Shown here one piece after another: positions 1 to 6,444 of a stretch of DNA of 15,983 bases. Origin of the DNA: an uncultured Ruminococcus sp. Lineage in GTDB: Bacteria; Bacillota; Clostridia; Oscillospirales; Ruminococcaceae. Both the position numbers and the translations under genes were made by a program. Where the stretch lies: contig UQQA01000049.1 of the NCBI GenBank assembly GCA_900543105.1, positions 1-15,983 of the forward strand, in the 5' to 3' direction. The notes beneath the pieces were generated by a model, which worked only from the letters and a program-made list of their open reading frames with translations, was not told where the DNA came from and made no database searches. Position 1 is the stretch's first letter; each line of letters starts with the position of its first letter.

Positions 1-80
1 GCCCTCTGGACACCTGACGAGCTGTGCTCAGCTCGACCAGCTACTTGGCTTCGCAGTTTTGCAACTATTTTTATATATTT
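1..80. other. Unassigned left edge with a small hairpin
   Basis: This stretch follows the stop codon of the XRE gene on the minus strand and is cut by the window edge. It holds a perfect 7-bp inverted repeat, CGAGCTG and CAGCTCG at 18-24 and 29-35, around a 4-nt loop. There is no T-run after it on the minus strand, so I do not call it a terminator. Plus-strand frame 1 is open from the edge to a TAG at 94-96. It could be the tail of an off-window gene or of an intergenic repeat. I cannot decide which. Confidence 0.25.
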
Positions 81-1352
81 TTACTTTTTCGCATAGTGGC
101 TCGAAATGATATAATAAACAGGTATTATCGCAAAAAGCGGAACAGCTTTTGCCCAGAGTCCGAAACCTGCTCCTGCCAAGAGATACACGATAGTTACTAT
201 TATCGGCAGGCTTCCGTCCAAGAAATTTTTGAACGCTCTTCCGAACGATTTCTTTTTATCGATAAAGCAGAACAGATTGTGCGCAAATATATAGTACACA
301 GGTATCACCCCGAACAGAAACAAAGTGCGTACCCATTCATTGAACATCATTCCGAACGCAAGATAGATAAACGCCACGATTATCGGCAGGCTGCCGTCAA
401 GGAAGCCTTTGAGTGCGTGCAGAGGGTCATAAACGCCGTATTTAAGGTTCTTTGCACACTGTGAAAGGATATAATAAACCGGCACGGAAAGGAACACAAG
501 CCATGTATATCTCGTTGTCCAGCTTGCGGTAAAAACTGTGAAAAGGAAAAATGCCGTAACGATGATTGGATAAAGCTTATCGAGCAGTGTTGCGGGATAC
601 TTTATATTCTCGGGCTTCTGCTCGTGGTTCGGAATGTTGTCATTGACAGCCTTTTTCACGCCCTCGTCAATGTCCCTGCCCATTTTATCCATACTTTTTT
701 CGATGTCTTTGCCAACGCTGTCCATACTTTTTCCGAGATCATCGCCAAATGTTTTCATTCGCTCGCCGAAGCCTTTGAAATTCTTCTCGAATGCATCGGC
801 GTAGGATTTTCCGTTGTCACTTCCGTCCTTGGGAGCGTTTTCCTTGCCCTCACGGATAGAAGCTGCTGTTGTATCGATAGCATCACCGACTGCGCCTGCA
901 ACAGCCTTTACAACGTCGCCTACGGTTGCTTTCTGACCGCTGTTTCCGACGTTTTCTTCACCGTTTGCGTTATCTGCACCGCCGCTTCCGACATTTTCCG
1001 CAGTATTTGCGTTCGTTTGCGGCTTAACATCACCATAATTGGGTGCGGAATACCTCGGGTGACCCTCGGGATATATTTCGCCGTCGTCGGAAGTGCTTGT
1101 ATAGTAATCCTTTGAGAGCGAAATTCCCTCGCTGTTCGGCATCGGTATGCTCTCGGTATTGAGCAGCTCGTCAAGCGTAACGCCGTAAAGGCGTGCCAGC
1201 AGGATAAGGTTATCGGTATCGGGCGAAGCCTCGGCACGCTCCCATTTCGACACTGCCTGACGGGAAATGCCTATCTTTTCCGCAAGCTCCTCCTGCGAAT
1301 AGCCGTTTTTCTTTCGCAGATTCTGAAGTCTGTTTGCTGTTTCAACGTTCAT
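81..1352 (-). CDS. XRE-family regulator with a three-repeat C-terminal membrane domain
   Basis: The 423-aa protein starts with a classic Cro/C1-type helix-turn-helix (about residues 6-62, with SQEELAEKIGISRQAVSKWE). A Gly/Asn/Asp-rich linker follows (about 70-145), then an amphipathic, charged stretch with repeated K/D-rich heptad-like blocks (about 185-240). A hydrophobic C-terminus (257-420) is built from three copies of a two-helix unit that begins LD..xPIIV and ends PVYYI (about 257-296, 318-356 and 378-416). I chose the ATG at 1352 over an upstream in-frame start because AAGGAG precedes it and the HTH begins there. It is probably a membrane-tethered DNA-binding regulator, but its signal and targets are unknown. 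It lies 53 nt downstream of the TraX-like gene on the same strand and may be cotranscribed with it. Confidence 0.85.
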   Translation of the reverse strand: MNVETANRLQNLRKKNGYSQEELAEKIGISRQAVSKWERAEASPDTDNLILLARLYGVTLDELLNTESIPMPNSEGISLSKDYYTSTSDDGEIYPEGHPRYSAPNYGDVKPQTNANTAENVGSGGADNANGEENVGNSGQKATVGDVVKAVAGAVGDAIDTTAASIREGKENAPKDGSDNGKSYADAFEKNFKGFGERMKTFGDDLGKSMDSVGKDIEKSMDKMGRDIDEGVKKAVNDNIPNHEQKPENIKYPATLLDKLYPIIVTAFFLFTVFTASWTTRYTWLVFLSVPVYYILSQCAKNLKYGVYDPLHALKGFLDGSLPIIVAFIYLAFGMMFNEWVRTLFLFGVIPVYYIFAHNLFCFIDKKKSFGRAFKNFLDGSLPIIVTIVYLLAGAGFGLWAKAVPLFAIIPVYYIISSHYAKK

Positions 1353-1400
1353 TTTCGTTCTCCTTTTCGCAAAAATTGATGTCACTGTAATTTTGAGCAT

Positions 1401-1413
1401 TTATGTCACATAA
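1401..1413. promoter_or_regulatory. Palindrome plus half-site upstream of the XRE gene
   Basis: TTATGTCACATAA is a perfect 13-bp palindrome (6+1+6). It overlaps the stop codon of the TraX-like gene. The core ATGTCAC recurs as a direct repeat at 1379-1385. It lies 49-61 bp upstream of the XRE start, a plausible place for an autoregulatory operator. Function is inferred only from position and symmetry, and I found no convincing promoter hexamers here. Confidence 0.3.
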
Positions 1414-2131
1414 TAAAGTATCGAATTCCCCATAATATCAGCAGATGCAGCGGATAATATATGTAAAATGTCCACTTGTTCAGAAATATGTGTTTTTCCG
1501 ACTTTTTTCCGCTGTAAAAATACATAATGATGATGCCCGAAGCTATCCACGGAATGACCGCATAAAAGCTATGAAGCAGCGCATATCCAATCTGATTTTC
1601 CACACTGTAATAGCTCGGCAAATTCAGCGCGAAGAAAATAACACACATTGTTATCCACGTCAAAGTCTGCTTTTTTCTGTCATCTCTGCCGAATCTGAAC
1701 AGTATTGCGGCTATCGGCAGGATAAAAGCGCAGTCGCACAGCGCTGACAACAGCATCAGTCCCAGTACGGACAGCACCTTTAGGAATTTGTTCAGCTTGC
1801 TGTCGATTACCGTCAGAATAAGAAGGCATATCAGAAACGTGAACATAACGTTCAGCTGAAAATATCCCATTGCCAAGACATAAGGCATCTCCGATATCAG
1901 CGCAAAGATGAACAGCCGCTTCGCATAATTTCTTCTTGAATGTGTATAGAAATAACCCTCGACAAAGAAATAGCACATCGTTATCGAGGTGAAATACCCG
2001 ATATCCTCGAATACCTCGTACACCGCCGTTCCCGATGTCATAAGGATATGCGCAATGTGGTTGAACGTCATCAGAATTATCGCAAGATACTTTATCTGAT
2101 CTCGGTTAAGGACCTTTAAACTTTTTTCCAT
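1406..2131 (-). CDS. TraX-family membrane protein
   Basis: The 241-aa polytopic protein has about seven hydrophobic helices. The N-terminal block (LNRDQIKYLAIILMTFNHIA) and the central block YFFVEGYFYTHSRRNYAKR match the TraX family, named for the F-plasmid pilin N-acetylation protein. Chromosomal TraX-like proteins in Clostridia are probably membrane acyltransferases of unknown substrate. I find no conjugation genes nearby, so a pilin role is not supported. I start at ATG 2131 rather than the adjacent GTG at 2134. The SD (AGAAAGAAG) is weak. Transcription probably begins near 2219 from an extended -10, giving a leader of about 88 nt that contains a strong palindrome. Confidence 0.8.
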   Translation of the reverse strand: MEKSLKVLNRDQIKYLAIILMTFNHIAHILMTSGTAVYEVFEDIGYFTSITMCYFFVEGYFYTHSRRNYAKRLFIFALISEMPYVLAMGYFQLNVMFTFLICLLILTVIDSKLNKFLKVLSVLGLMLLSALCDCAFILPIAAILFRFGRDDRKKQTLTWITMCVIFFALNLPSYYSVENQIGYALLHSFYAVIPWIASGIIIMYFYSGKKSEKHIFLNKWTFYIYYPLHLLILWGIRYFIM

Positions 2132-2155
2132 CACTTTGCTTCTTTCTCAAGATAG

Positions 2156-2177
2156 TATGCCAAAGTATTTTGGCATA
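2156..2177. repeat. Perfect inverted repeat in the traX-like leader
   Basis: A 9-bp arm TATGCCAAA (2156-2164) pairs with TTTGGCATA (2169-2177) around a 4-nt centre, GTAT. It lies about 25 bp upstream of the start codon of the TraX-like gene and downstream of the predicted promoter. It could act as a DNA operator or as an RNA hairpin just ahead of the ribosome binding site. Which of these applies is not visible from sequence. Confidence 0.45.
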
Positions 2178-2225
2178 AAGTTGGAAAAGCGTCAAGCAAA
2201 ATTTCCTTTCCCGACCTTGATAAAG

Positions 2226-2234
2226 AGTATAGCA
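2226..2234 (-). promoter_or_regulatory. Extended -10 promoter for the TraX-like gene
   Basis: The minus strand reads TGCTATACT: a TATACT -10 box (2226-2231) preceded by the extended TGn motif. No good -35 hexamer lies 16-18 bp upstream, which is common for extended -10 promoters. The predicted transcript starts near 2219. Confidence 0.45.
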
Positions 2235-2338
2235 CAGCGGTGGAAAAATATCTATACATTCAAGTTTGCATTTTGAAAATTGCGTGAAAAAGCGTGTCAA
2301 CTATTGGTTGCAATGACGTATCTGCGTTGTTTTCGGGG

Positions 2339-3175
2339 TCAGTCGATGTTGAATCTCTTTTTGAGGATATAAGAAGATACAATAAAAATTGCCGCAAAAA
2401 ATATCACATTTATAATCAAAGTCGAGATGTAGGTTCCGCTTGCAAGCTTTGCAAGCTCTCTCATAACTATCTGATAGCTTTCATCAGAAATGATGTAATC
2501 GGGGTTATCGGATAAAATTTTCATTGTCGCAGCATTGAAATTCGACTTGCCCGATATCATATAAACTACAGACGAAATAATGTTGCTTATTATCATAAGT
2601 CCCACATAACCGCCGATGCCTGCAAGAACTCTGTGCGAGCGGAAAAGATAGCCGAAATTGATAACAAATATCAGCGTCAGCATCAGCGTTCCGGGGAAGA
2701 TCAGCAGAAATGTAAGCAGATATATTGCAAAGGCAGGGTCGATTTCGATAACGTAACGTATCGGCGTCAGAAATCCTCTCCAGAAGCTCAATCCTCCCGC
2801 CGAAATAATGAGAGCAACCACGTCAACCGCTGCAATAGCGATCGTCCAGATATATTCCGTTATCAGACTTGAAAGGATATGAAGCACCGGGTTTGCAGGG
2901 ATCGTATTCAGAAGATAGCCCTCGTCCGAGTACATTTTTTTCTGATAGCGGACTACGGAAAAGATAAATGTCAGAAGAAAAGCCGAACCGCAGAGTGCGA
3001 TAAAAGACCACACAAGCACCATAAACAGCACTTTCCAGTCGCTGCTGTCGTCAAGGCTGCCGAATTTTACGTCCGCAAACCTCACCACGATCGAAATAAG
3101 AATCAACGCAGCCGCGGTTATCGCATATTTTTTATAATCGGCACGAATGTCATATTTTATAAGCTTTATCAGCAT
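2339..3175 (-). CDS. ABC-2-like transporter permease
   Basis: The 278-aa protein has about six hydrophobic helices with a charged N-terminal start (MLIKLIKYDIRADYKKY), typical of permeases paired with YtrB/BcrA-type ATPases. Its start codon overlaps the stop of the ATPase gene by 7 nt, and GGGAGG lies 7 nt upstream, so the two should be translationally coupled. With the ATPase it would form an export or membrane-stress ABC transporter in the cytoplasmic membrane. The substrate cannot be read from sequence. Operons led by a YtrA-type GntR regulator are often linked to cell-envelope or antibiotic stress. I saw no clear rho-independent terminator after it. Confidence 0.8.
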   Translation of the reverse strand: MLIKLIKYDIRADYKKYAITAAALILISIVVRFADVKFGSLDDSSDWKVLFMVLVWSFIALCGSAFLLTFIFSVVRYQKKMYSDEGYLLNTIPANPVLHILSSLITEYIWTIAIAAVDVVALIISAGGLSFWRGFLTPIRYVIEIDPAFAIYLLTFLLIFPGTLMLTLIFVINFGYLFRSHRVLAGIGGYVGLMIISNIISSVVYMISGKSNFNAATMKILSDNPDYIISDESYQIVMRELAKLASGTYISTLIINVIFFAAIFIVSSYILKKRFNID

Positions 3176-3879
3176 TTGTAGACCTCCCTGAAAAGTTCGT
3201 CAACGGATCTTCCGTACTCTTCCCGAATCTCATCTATCTCCTTGTGGAGATAAAGTTCACCGTCCTTGATAAAGATAGCTTCGTCAAGGATATTTTCGAT
3301 ATCGCTGATAAGGTGTGTTGAAATTATCACGGTAGAATTTTCGTTGTAATTGCCGATAATAGTTTTTATGATGAAATCCCTCGCCGCAGGGTCGATGCCG
3401 CCCATTGGCTCATCGAGCAGATAAAGCTCGGCTTCACGGCACATTACAAGGATAAGCTGTATTTTTTCACGCATACCCTTTGACATCGTGCGTATGCGGC
3501 TTTTCAGGCTTATGCCGAGATCTGCGACCATTTTCTCTGCCTTTTCCGCTGAAAAATCCCCGTAAAAATCGGAGAAAAAGCCTATCGCTTCCTTTACGGT
3601 AAGGTCGGGGTTGAGGTACGTTCTCTCGGGAAGATAGGAAACTATCTTTTTCGTTTCCCTGCCGACAGGCTTTCCGTCAATGGTCAGCTCGCCGAACATA
3701 GGCGTAAGCAGTCCTGCAAGAAGCTTGATAAAGGTGGTCTTTCCGCTTCCGTTCGAGCCTAAAAGTCCGATTATCCTGCCCCTTTTTATCGATACGCTGA
3801 AGTCATACAGCGCGACCTTGTTCCCGTATTTTTTTGTTATATTTCTGCACTCGACAAGCGAGCCTGCTTCATTGCACAT
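3169..3879 (-). CDS. ABC transporter ATP-binding protein
   Basis: A complete nucleotide-binding domain of 236 aa. Walker A is GSNGSGKT (about 41-48), Walker B is ELYLLDEP (about 151-158), and the H-loop is ISTHL (about 187-190). The signature motif is degenerate (MSKGMRE in place of LSGGQ), and the Q-loop region reads SYLPER. Both are usual in the BcrA/YtrB exporter class. I chose ATG 3879 over the in-frame ATG 3900 because GGGAG-type SD sequence precedes it by about 6 nt. With this start the gene overlaps the end of the GntR gene by 11 nt. It works with the permease encoded just downstream. Confidence 0.88.
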   Translation of the reverse strand: MCNEAGSLVECRNITKKYGNKVALYDFSVSIKRGRIIGLLGSNGSGKTTFIKLLAGLLTPMFGELTIDGKPVGRETKKIVSYLPERTYLNPDLTVKEAIGFFSDFYGDFSAEKAEKMVADLGISLKSRIRTMSKGMREKIQLILVMCREAELYLLDEPMGGIDPAARDFIIKTIIGNYNENSTVIISTHLISDIENILDEAIFIKDGELYLHKEIDEIREEYGRSVDELFREVYKC

Positions 3880-4258
3880 CGTTTTCTCCCTCTCCCTCAT
3901 TTTCCGTGTATTTTTTCAGCGCTTCAAGCGCCGCATCTTTTGAGTAGCCAAGTTCTTCCATCTTCTTGAGGAAGTATTCGATATGCCCCACCGCAAGGTC
4001 ACGCCGAAGAGCGGCTATTTTTTCGGTATCATTCGTCACGAATCTGCCCGAAGTCCTCTGCGAGTAAAGCAGCCCGTCACGTTCAAGCTCGGACAACGCT
4101 TTCTGCATCGTGTTCGGGTTGACCTCTGCCTCAGCCGCAAGCTCACGCACAGGCAGGAGCTTGTCGCCTGCCTTGTATTCGCCGACAGCGACAGAAAGCA
4201 TTATATGATCCATTATCTGTAGATATATCGGAGTATTATTGTTAAAATTCCATGGCAT
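3869..4258 (-). CDS. GntR-family regulator, YtrA type
   Basis: This 129-aa protein has the N-terminal winged helix of GntR proteins (PIYLQIMDHI, then GDKLLPVRELAAEAEVNPNTMQKALSELE cut here at the helix end, then LLYSQRTSGRFV; about residues 9-78). A short helical tail of about 50 residues replaces the usual large ligand domain, which marks the YtrA subfamily. It heads the operon with the ABC genes and most likely represses its own promoter. The start is fixed: an in-frame TAG lies directly before the ATG, and the N-terminus matches the family. No good SD precedes the ATG. The nearest AAAGGAG is over 40 nt upstream and a hairpin lies between. Confidence 0.88.
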   Translation of the reverse strand: MPWNFNNNTPIYLQIMDHIMLSVAVGEYKAGDKLLPVRELAAEAEVNPNTMQKALSELERDGLLYSQRTSGRFVTNDTEKIAALRRDLAVGHIEYFLKKMEELGYSKDAALEALKKYTENEGEGENDVQ

Positions 4259-4262
4259 CTAT

Positions 4263-4291
4263 CATAGGAAAGCCGTTCAGACGGCCGTTCC
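4263..4291 (-). promoter_or_regulatory. Leader hairpin before the gntR start
   Basis: The minus strand can fold GCCGT-CTGA-ACGGC (4272-4285), with a flanking GGAA/TTCC helix lengthening the stem. It ends about a dozen nt before the gntR ATG and replaces a normal SD spacing. A five-codon frame (MKGVD, stop) starts upstream at the ATG that overlaps the distant AAAGGAG. Either feature could limit translation of the regulator. That is inference. Confidence 0.3.
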
Positions 4292-4316
4292 CTCAGTCAA
4301 CTCCTTTCATTTATTT

Positions 4317-4338
4317 TTGTACTAATCATATAATACAA
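4317..4338. promoter_or_regulatory. Probable GntR operator over the gntR start site
   Basis: TTGTACTA (4317-4324) and TAATACAA (4331-4338) form an inverted repeat of the form TTGTAyTA-N6-TArTACAA. It lies immediately downstream of the gntR -10 box, over the expected transcription start. A bound dimer there would block initiation. YtrA-type regulators usually repress their own operon, so it is the natural site. Binding is inferred. Confidence 0.45.
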
Positions 4339-4365
4339 TTATACTCATACTTTTTCATTTGTCAA
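4338..4365 (-). promoter_or_regulatory. Sigma-A promoter of the gntR-ABC operon
   Basis: On the minus strand TTGACA (4360-4365) is followed after 16 bp by TATAAT (4338-4343). Both hexamers are perfect consensus. Its -35 box is one arm of a palindrome shared with the divergent promoter. Confidence 0.75.
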
Positions 4366-4370
4366 TAGCT

Positions 4371-4399
4371 TTGACAAATAGTGTTGGGAGTGGTATAAT
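4371..4399 (+). promoter_or_regulatory. Consensus sigma-A promoter of the DUF1963 module
   Basis: TTGACA (4371-4376), a 17-bp spacer and TATAAT (4394-4399) give a perfect promoter. The transcript should begin near 4406, leaving a leader of about 57 nt before the ATG at 4463. The -35 boxes of this and the opposing promoter are only 5 bp apart. Confidence 0.8.
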
Positions 4400-4462
4400 A
4401 TTGTAAATGGCTGTACGACTTAAACTAATAATAAAAATACTTGACCGCAGGGAGAGCATAAT

Positions 4463-5359
4463 ATGGGAATTATAGAAAATGTAAAGAAGAAAATCTGCAA
4501 AAACACTATTACTTCGACCGATGATATGATAAATAAGTTTATTTCATTTATGATCGAAAAAAAGCTTGCACGGCTTCATTTGCAGCTTATTCCCGATGAA
4601 AGTACGACGTGTACTGTTTTCGGTTCCAAGCTTGGCGGAATGCCATATATGCCGAGTGACTTTGAATATCCCAAAAGAAGTGACGGTGAACCGCTGCGTT
4701 TGCTCTGCCAATTGAATTTTGAAGAGCTGCCGCCGATAAAGCCCTTTCCCGAAAAAGGCATTTTGCAGATATATCTTTACGACGGCGGCAAAATTGACCT
4801 GCTCGATTATCAAGGCTCTGAATTTGAACAGGATAATTTCAGAATAGTTTATTTTGACGATATCATAAGAGAGAAAAACAAGCTTAAAGGTGCAGACGAG
4901 CTTCCTGTTTTCAATAATTCCGTGTTTCCGACTGTAAGGGAGCGTATGCTTGTACCAAAAGTTCCTGCCGGGGGAATAATATGTTCAAGCGACTATCGTT
5001 TTGACGAAACGGTTCTTGAGTTTGCAAAGAAATACAAAATATGCCCCAAGGGTACTGCAAGCGTAATGGATATTCCGAACGATGTGGATGAACCGCTGTA
5101 CAATCAATTCACATATTACGGTTTTAACGGCATAGGCGGCAATGGTGTATTCACCGAAAGAGACCCGAGAAAGGATTTTCCGCAGTATCGTGACTGTGAT
5201 ATCTGCCTTTTCAGTCTTGGTGATATTGAATTGACCTCGCCCGAAGATGATGAGATCTACGTTAAGACGGACGGCAGACTGAATTTCCTCATGCCCTCCG
5301 AAAATCTTATCAAAAAGGATTTTTCAAGGGTCTTGTTCGATATGAGTGTTGATATTTAA
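4463..5359 (+). CDS. YwqG-family (DUF1963) protein
   Basis: The 298-aa soluble protein has the YwqG/DUF1963 pattern: a substrate-like opening with FGSKLGGMPYMP, then a conserved LLCQLNFEELPPIKPFPEKG block, then an LQIYLYDGG strand and a C-terminal block DCDICLFSLGDIE. No signal peptide or membrane helix is visible. The start has GGGAG about 8 nt upstream. The biochemical role of the family is not established. Members occur widely in Firmicutes, some beside polymorphic-toxin or immunity genes. It is the first gene of a transcript from a consensus promoter, and the DUF3990 gene starts 18 nt after its stop. Confidence 0.82.
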   Translation: MGIIENVKKKICKNTITSTDDMINKFISFMIEKKLARLHLQLIPDESTTCTVFGSKLGGMPYMPSDFEYPKRSDGEPLRLLCQLNFEELPPIKPFPEKGILQIYLYDGGKIDLLDYQGSEFEQDNFRIVYFDDIIREKNKLKGADELPVFNNSVFPTVRERMLVPKVPAGGIICSSDYRFDETVLEFAKKYKICPKGTASVMDIPNDVDEPLYNQFTYYGFNGIGGNGVFTERDPRKDFPQYRDCDICLFSLGDIELTSPEDDEIYVKTDGRLNFLMPSENLIKKDFSRVLFDMSVDI

Positions 5360-5377
5360 AATACTAAAGGTGATACA

Positions 5378-5842
5378 ATGGGTAAAATGCTGATATACCA
5401 CGGAAGCTACACAAAAGTAGATATCCCTAAAATAATCATAGGAAGAAACACAAAGGATTTCGGAAACGGATTTTACTGCACCGTTATAAAGGAGCAGGCT
5501 GAACGCTGGGCAAGGCGCTATGATACGCCGACGGTCAATGTCTATTCCTTTCTGATAGATGAAACGCTGGATATTCTGGAATTTAAAGCAATGACGGAAG
5601 AATGGCTCGATTTCATCATTGACTGCCGTGCCGGCAAACCGCACAGCCACGATATTGTAATAGGCGCAATGGCGGACGATCAGATATATAACTATATTTC
5701 CGATTATATAGACGGTGTTATTACAAGACAGCAGTTCTGGGCTTTGGCAAGGTTCAAATATCCCACTCACCAGATTAATTTCTGCACCGACAAAGCCTTG
5801 AAATGCTTACACTATGAATATTGCGAAGAGGTAAGAAAATGA
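5378..5842 (+). CDS. DUF3990 protein, ADP-ribosyltransferase-like fold
   Basis: The 154-aa protein matches DUF3990, a family I recall as grouped with ADP-ribosyltransferase folds. The N-terminal strand is LIYHGS (His8). A DFGNGFYCT block (Tyr33) is followed by EQAERWARR, and the C-terminal THQINFCTDKAL block places Gln132 where the third catalytic residue would lie. A candidate His-Tyr-Gln set is therefore visible. Families of this type include NAD-using toxins, which makes a toxin or modifying enzyme plausible, but activity is not shown. AAAGGTGAT precedes the ATG at good spacing. Its stop overlaps the next start in an ATGA, so production should be coupled to the partner protein. Confidence 0.78.
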   Translation: MGKMLIYHGSYTKVDIPKIIIGRNTKDFGNGFYCTVIKEQAERWARRYDTPTVNVYSFLIDETLDILEFKAMTEEWLDFIIDCRAGKPHSHDIVIGAMADDQIYNYISDYIDGVITRQQFWALARFKYPTHQINFCTDKALKCLHYEYCEEVRK

Positions 5843-6303
5843 CGGAAAGAGAAGATAAAAAAGCAAACGACCTGTTTTTCACCTGCAGTCTGATAGAATA
5901 TATTGCAAGAAAAACAAAGAACAAGCCGTCCGATATTGTAAATTATCTTGGCGAGACTGCGCTCAGAAAAATATACGACCTTGCAGATGTTTACCACAGC
6001 GACAATATCGACAGGGTGAGCGATGATCTCATAGAAGCCTGCCATATACAGACGGGAAGCTTTGACAATGTGGCAAAGTGCAGATATTCCGTTCCGACGC
6101 ATTGGGATATCGGAAAGGTCTACAAGCGGCTCATACTGTCAGCCGCCGCCGAAAACGGCTCGGATATCATCAAAACGCTTATCGATGTGTACAGCTCCTT
6201 TGTTTCCAACCTGATCGAGGATTACAACAGCAGCTTTTATTATGATAATCCGCAGACCATCTTTTGCACCTATATCAATAAAAGCGTTATAACAGAGGAA
6301 TAG
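5839..6303 (+). CDS. Coupled partner of the DUF3990 protein, unknown function
   Basis: The 154-aa protein has an acidic, mostly helical N-terminus (NDLFFTCSLIEYIARKTKN and on to about residue 65). I find this loosely similar to DUF3791, a family found next to DUF3990 genes. The second half carries VPTHWDIGKVYKRLI, a block I believe is conserved among clostridial neighbours of DUF3990. No membrane helix or catalytic motif is evident. I start at ATG 5839, which overlaps the DUF3990 stop as ATGA and has AGAGG upstream. The in-frame TTG at 5821 is less likely. By context it is a candidate antitoxin or regulator of the ADP-ribosyltransferase-like protein. Confidence 0.65.
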   Translation: MTEREDKKANDLFFTCSLIEYIARKTKNKPSDIVNYLGETALRKIYDLADVYHSDNIDRVSDDLIEACHIQTGSFDNVAKCRYSVPTHWDIGKVYKRLILSAAAENGSDIIKTLIDVYSSFVSNLIEDYNSSFYYDNPQTIFCTYINKSVITEE

Positions 6304-6444
6304 CAGCTATTACTAATGGAGTGATATTATAAAGATACAAATGGCTTATCCTGTTCAGGGATCATATCAACATTGAAGTAGGCATGAAATGCTTAAAGCG
6401 GCATTGGGGATAAGCTTATTAAAAACCGAAAAGAGATAGAAAAA
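6304..6444 (+). repeat. Intergenic region with a spaced inverted repeat before folC
   Basis: This 141-nt gap holds GCTTATCC (6344-6351) and GGATAAGC (6408-6415), able to close a stem around a small internal hairpin GCAT-GAA-ATGC (6382-6392). There is no T-run, so it is not a standard terminator. It does not match the tetrahydrofolate riboswitch pattern I know. No strong promoter is visible, so folC may be read from upstream. Confidence 0.3.

Noticed and set aside
1..80. tRNA or rRNA end at the left edge
   Set aside because: The hairpin is present, but no T-loop consensus, acceptor CCA or anticodon arm can be drawn.
624..1115. Plus-strand open frame opposite the XRE gene
   Set aside because: The minus strand carries an HTH and ordered membrane repeats. 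The opposite frame has no SD and no recognisable domain.
6341..6376. Eleven-codon frame MAYPVQGSYQH upstream of folC
   Set aside because: It has only a weak upstream purine run and no coupling to folC. It is too short to support from sequence alone.
6304..6444. Tetrahydrofolate riboswitch
   Set aside because: The gene context is suggestive, but the conserved core of that riboswitch is not seen.
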